In this document: one piece after another, positions 62,498-64,000 of the stretch
Layout: every line of letters begins with the position of its first letter
Numbering within the stretch: the stretch's first letter is position 1
NCBI RefSeq assembly: GCF_034263275.1
Contig: NZ_CP139559.1
Span: 6,138,001 to 6,202,000, forward strand
DNA from: Mucilaginibacter sp. cycad4
GTDB taxonomy: Bacteria; Bacteroidota; Bacteroidia; Sphingobacteriales; Sphingobacteriaceae
DNA: 64,000 nucleotides
Direction: 5' to 3'
The notes under the pieces: generated by a model
What the model was told of the DNA's origin: nothing
What the model saw: only the letters and a program-made list of their open reading frames with translations
Databases searched by the model: none
Made by a program: the position numbers and the translations under genes

Positions 62498-62620
62498 TTA
62501 ATGGTTTATAAAAGCTTAACCAACCTTTTGCCTTTTACCATTCGCCTTTAACCTTTAATGGTTTATAAAAGCTTAGTGCTTAAGGCAAACCTTTTACCCT
62601 TAACCTTTCGCCTTTAACCT
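62498..62620 (+). repeat. Imperfect tandem repeat before rsmA
   Basis: Two units of 57 and 66 bp (62498-62554 and 62555-62620) both start with TTAATGGTTTATAAAAGCTT and end with TTCGCCTTTAACCT. The ending is shared with the repeat at 55494-55503. The rest of the 296-bp gap (62415-62497) has short repeated words such as GATTTCACCGATT and no gene. Confidence 0.7.
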
Positions 62621-62627
62621 ATCTTTG
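62620..62627 (+). promoter_or_regulatory. Candidate -7 box of rsmA
   Basis: TATCTTTG matches TAnnTTTG and abuts the tandem repeat. The ATG follows after 83 nt. A -33 element is not clear. Confidence 0.4.
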
Positions 62628-62710
62628 CACCTGCAAATAAAAGATTTTAAGCTTATAGTTCCTGATAAAAGCACAAATATGATTTAATTTGCTCAAATAT
62701 TTGATTAATA

Positions 62711-63490
62711 ATGACATTGGTAAGGGCAAAAAAACATTTAGGGCAACATTTTCTTACTGATAAAAACATAGCAGCAAAGATAGTTGACAGCCTGAAACCC
62801 GAAGGGCGTTTCGGTCATGTGCTTGAGGTAGGGCCGGGCATGGGTGTACTGTCTGACTTCCTGCTGCAAAAAACCGAATACGAAACATCACTTATTGATA
62901 TCGATACTGAATCGTACGATTTTCTGAAAAAGAAATACCCGCAATTAGGTACCCGCCTTATCAATGCCGATTTTTTGGAGCTTGATTTTAAAAGTATTTT
63001 CCCCGAAAGCTTTGCCATTATCGGTAATTTTCCTTACAATATCTCATCGCAGATCCTGTTTAAAGTGCTTGATAACCGACAGCAGGTGGTTGAGGTAGTG
63101 GGCATGTTCCAGAAGGAAGTAGCCGAACGCTGTGCCGCCAAACCAGGCAGCAAGGAGTATGGTATACTCAGCGTGTTTTTACAGGCCTATTATAAAGTGG
63201 AGTATTTATTTACGGTGAAGGCCGGTGTGTTTAATCCGCCGCCAAAGGTGCTTTCGGCAGTGATCAGGCTTACTCGTAACGATAAGCAAACACTTGATTG
63301 CGACGAGAAACTGTTTTGGCAGATAGTAAAAGCCGGTTTTAATCAGCGCCGCAAAACCCTGCGTAATGCCATATCATCGCTCATTAACAAAGAAAAATTG
63401 ACTGATGAGCCTGTTCTCGATCTGCGTGCGGAAAGATTGAGCGTGGAGGATTTTGTAAAACTTACTAACGCAGTTTCGGCAAGCAGGTAG
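62711..63490 (+). CDS. rsmA: 16S rRNA dimethyladenosine transferase
   Basis: RsmA (KsgA) dimethylates two adjacent adenines in helix 45 of 16S rRNA during 30S assembly. The 259-residue protein shows KKHLGQHFLTD at the start, the AdoMet motif LEVGPGMGVLSDFL (about residues 37-50), motif II LIDIDTESYDF, motif III/IV with the catalytic NFPYNISSQI, and the C-terminal region with FNQRRKTLRN. Full-length and intact. Confidence 0.96.
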   Translation: MTLVRAKKHLGQHFLTDKNIAAKIVDSLKPEGRFGHVLEVGPGMGVLSDFLLQKTEYETSLIDIDTESYDFLKKKYPQLGTRLINADFLELDFKSIFPESFAIIGNFPYNISSQILFKVLDNRQQVVEVVGMFQKEVAERCAAKPGSKEYGILSVFLQAYYKVEYLFTVKAGVFNPPPKVLSAVIRLTRNDKQTLDCDEKLFWQIVKAGFNQRRKTLRNAISSLINKEKLTDEPVLDLRAERLSVEDFVKLTNAVSASR

Positions 63491-63596
63491 GTAATTAACG
63501 TTAGCCCCTTTAAATTTCCCGCAGAAAGGAAGACTCACAATGACACCTCTATGTTTTTTACCTGCCGCTAAAGCCTGCAACTGCTGCTAACTAAAA

Positions 63597-64000
63597 TCAA
63601 TGCTTATTCCCAAACCCAAACTCCCTGTATGAATTTGGCACATCATCGGTATTGCTGAAGGCAAAGGTGAAAGTAGTGCTCCAGTTTTCATAATCGGCCT
63701 TTTTATCCTGCGATGGTTCAACATGGGTTGAGCTGATCATATATACCCCCTCGCGGCTCAGTTTAAAAAACACCAAACCGTTGCTGTCGCTCAATAATTT
63801 TTGCGGAACGATAGTGCCGTTCAAAGTACGCACATACTGGATCACCACGGCATCCTTTATAGGTTTACCTTTAAAAAGCACCTGGGCGGTAACATCGTCA
63901 CCGTAGCTTGATTTATATGGGTTTTGCTGTATCACAATCTCATATTCCTCGCCCAGCGGTTTATCAAAGTCCTTGCCGTTAGCTTTATCAACAGAAATAA
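63597..64000 (-). CDS. DUF4198-like protein (C-terminal part only)
   Basis: The minus-strand frame is open to the window end, so the 5' part lies outside. About 134 residues are visible. They begin VDKANGKDFDKPLGEEYEIV and continue with GDDVTAQVLFKGKPIKDAVV, a nickel-uptake-like (NikM/DUF4198) beta-sandwich pattern, then DSNGLVFFKLSREGVYMISSTHVEP and a YENWSTTFTFAF strand. The internal GTG at 63935 is not a start. The family is typically exported and linked to metal uptake; the name here is inferred from pattern. Confidence 0.7.
   Translation of the reverse strand, partial: ISVDKANGKDFDKPLGEEYEIVIQQNPYKSSYGDDVTAQVLFKGKPIKDAVVIQYVRTLNGTIVPQKLLSDSNGLVFFKLSREGVYMISSTHVEPSQDKKADYENWSTTFTFAFSNTDDVPNSYREFGFGNKH

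Overview
The window is chromosomal DNA of a Bacteroidota bacterium, most likely a Sphingobacteriaceae member of the Mucilaginibacter/Pedobacter type. The evidence is a SusC/SusD pair, two further TonB/outer-membrane barrel families, stand-alone MacB/FtsX-type permeases, DUF-family proteins typical of the group, and promoters of the TTTG-N19-21-TAnnTTTG type instead of -35/-10 boxes. No transposase, integrase, CRISPR array or phage gene was seen. Genus is an inference from gene content, not from a marker comparison.

Layout. 1-3.3 kb: tail of a radical SAM gene, a frameshifted short antitoxin-like gene, a DUF2809 membrane protein, and a minus-strand group (Nif3-like protein, zinc-ribbon coiled-coil protein, TM2 protein). 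3.4-10.6 kb: two SDR-fold oxidoreductases with a small unknown gene, then two related FtsX-type permeases. 10.7-14.5 kb: murF and recQ, with repeats between and inside them. 14.7-19.8 kb: an M14 carboxypeptidase convergent with a TonB-type receptor. 20.1-22.4 kb: a PadR-PspC envelope-stress style operon whose promoter overlaps palindromes, divergent from a SusCD pair (22.6-27.3 kb). 27.5-34.2 kb: DoxX, M20 amidohydrolase, NTF2-like protein, DUF1835 protein, GHL10 glycoside hydrolase and a membrane-anchored coiled-coil protein. 34.3-37.5 kb: a four-gene minus-strand cluster that looks like copper/heavy-metal handling in the envelope. 37.7-43 kb: an OmpA lipoprotein, a two-component system co-transcribed with two unknown envelope proteins, and ApbE. 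43.6-44.7 kb: an Lrp/AsnC regulator, then a stand-alone unit of two tandem class II tRNA-like genes with GUC anticodon loops, flanked by a good promoter and a terminator. 45-54 kb: a 1140-residue ThuA/sugar-dehydrogenase/PKD/cytochrome c lipoprotein, a PorT-like barrel, a CsbD-like protein, an S41 protease, an OmpA lipoprotein flanked by two paralogous secreted proteins. 54.2-64 kb: DUF5990, a DtxR-family regulator, small secreted proteins, a PhnA-C domain protein, pdhB, a DUF4153 membrane protein, a DUF5009 acyltransferase-like protein, pdxA divergent from rsmA, and a partial DUF4198-like gene.

The most unusual signal is the tRNA-like pair at 44293-44599. Both copies fold as cloverleafs with a long variable arm (a Leu/Ser/Tyr-type feature), carry a GUC anticodon loop, show compensatory changes in their acceptor stems, and hold the set of positions known as Asp identity elements in E. 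coli. Other items worth attention are an in-frame copy of an intergenic repeat inside murF, a hairpin-pair element with covarying arms, and canonical promoters placed so close to ATG that the mRNAs should be leaderless.
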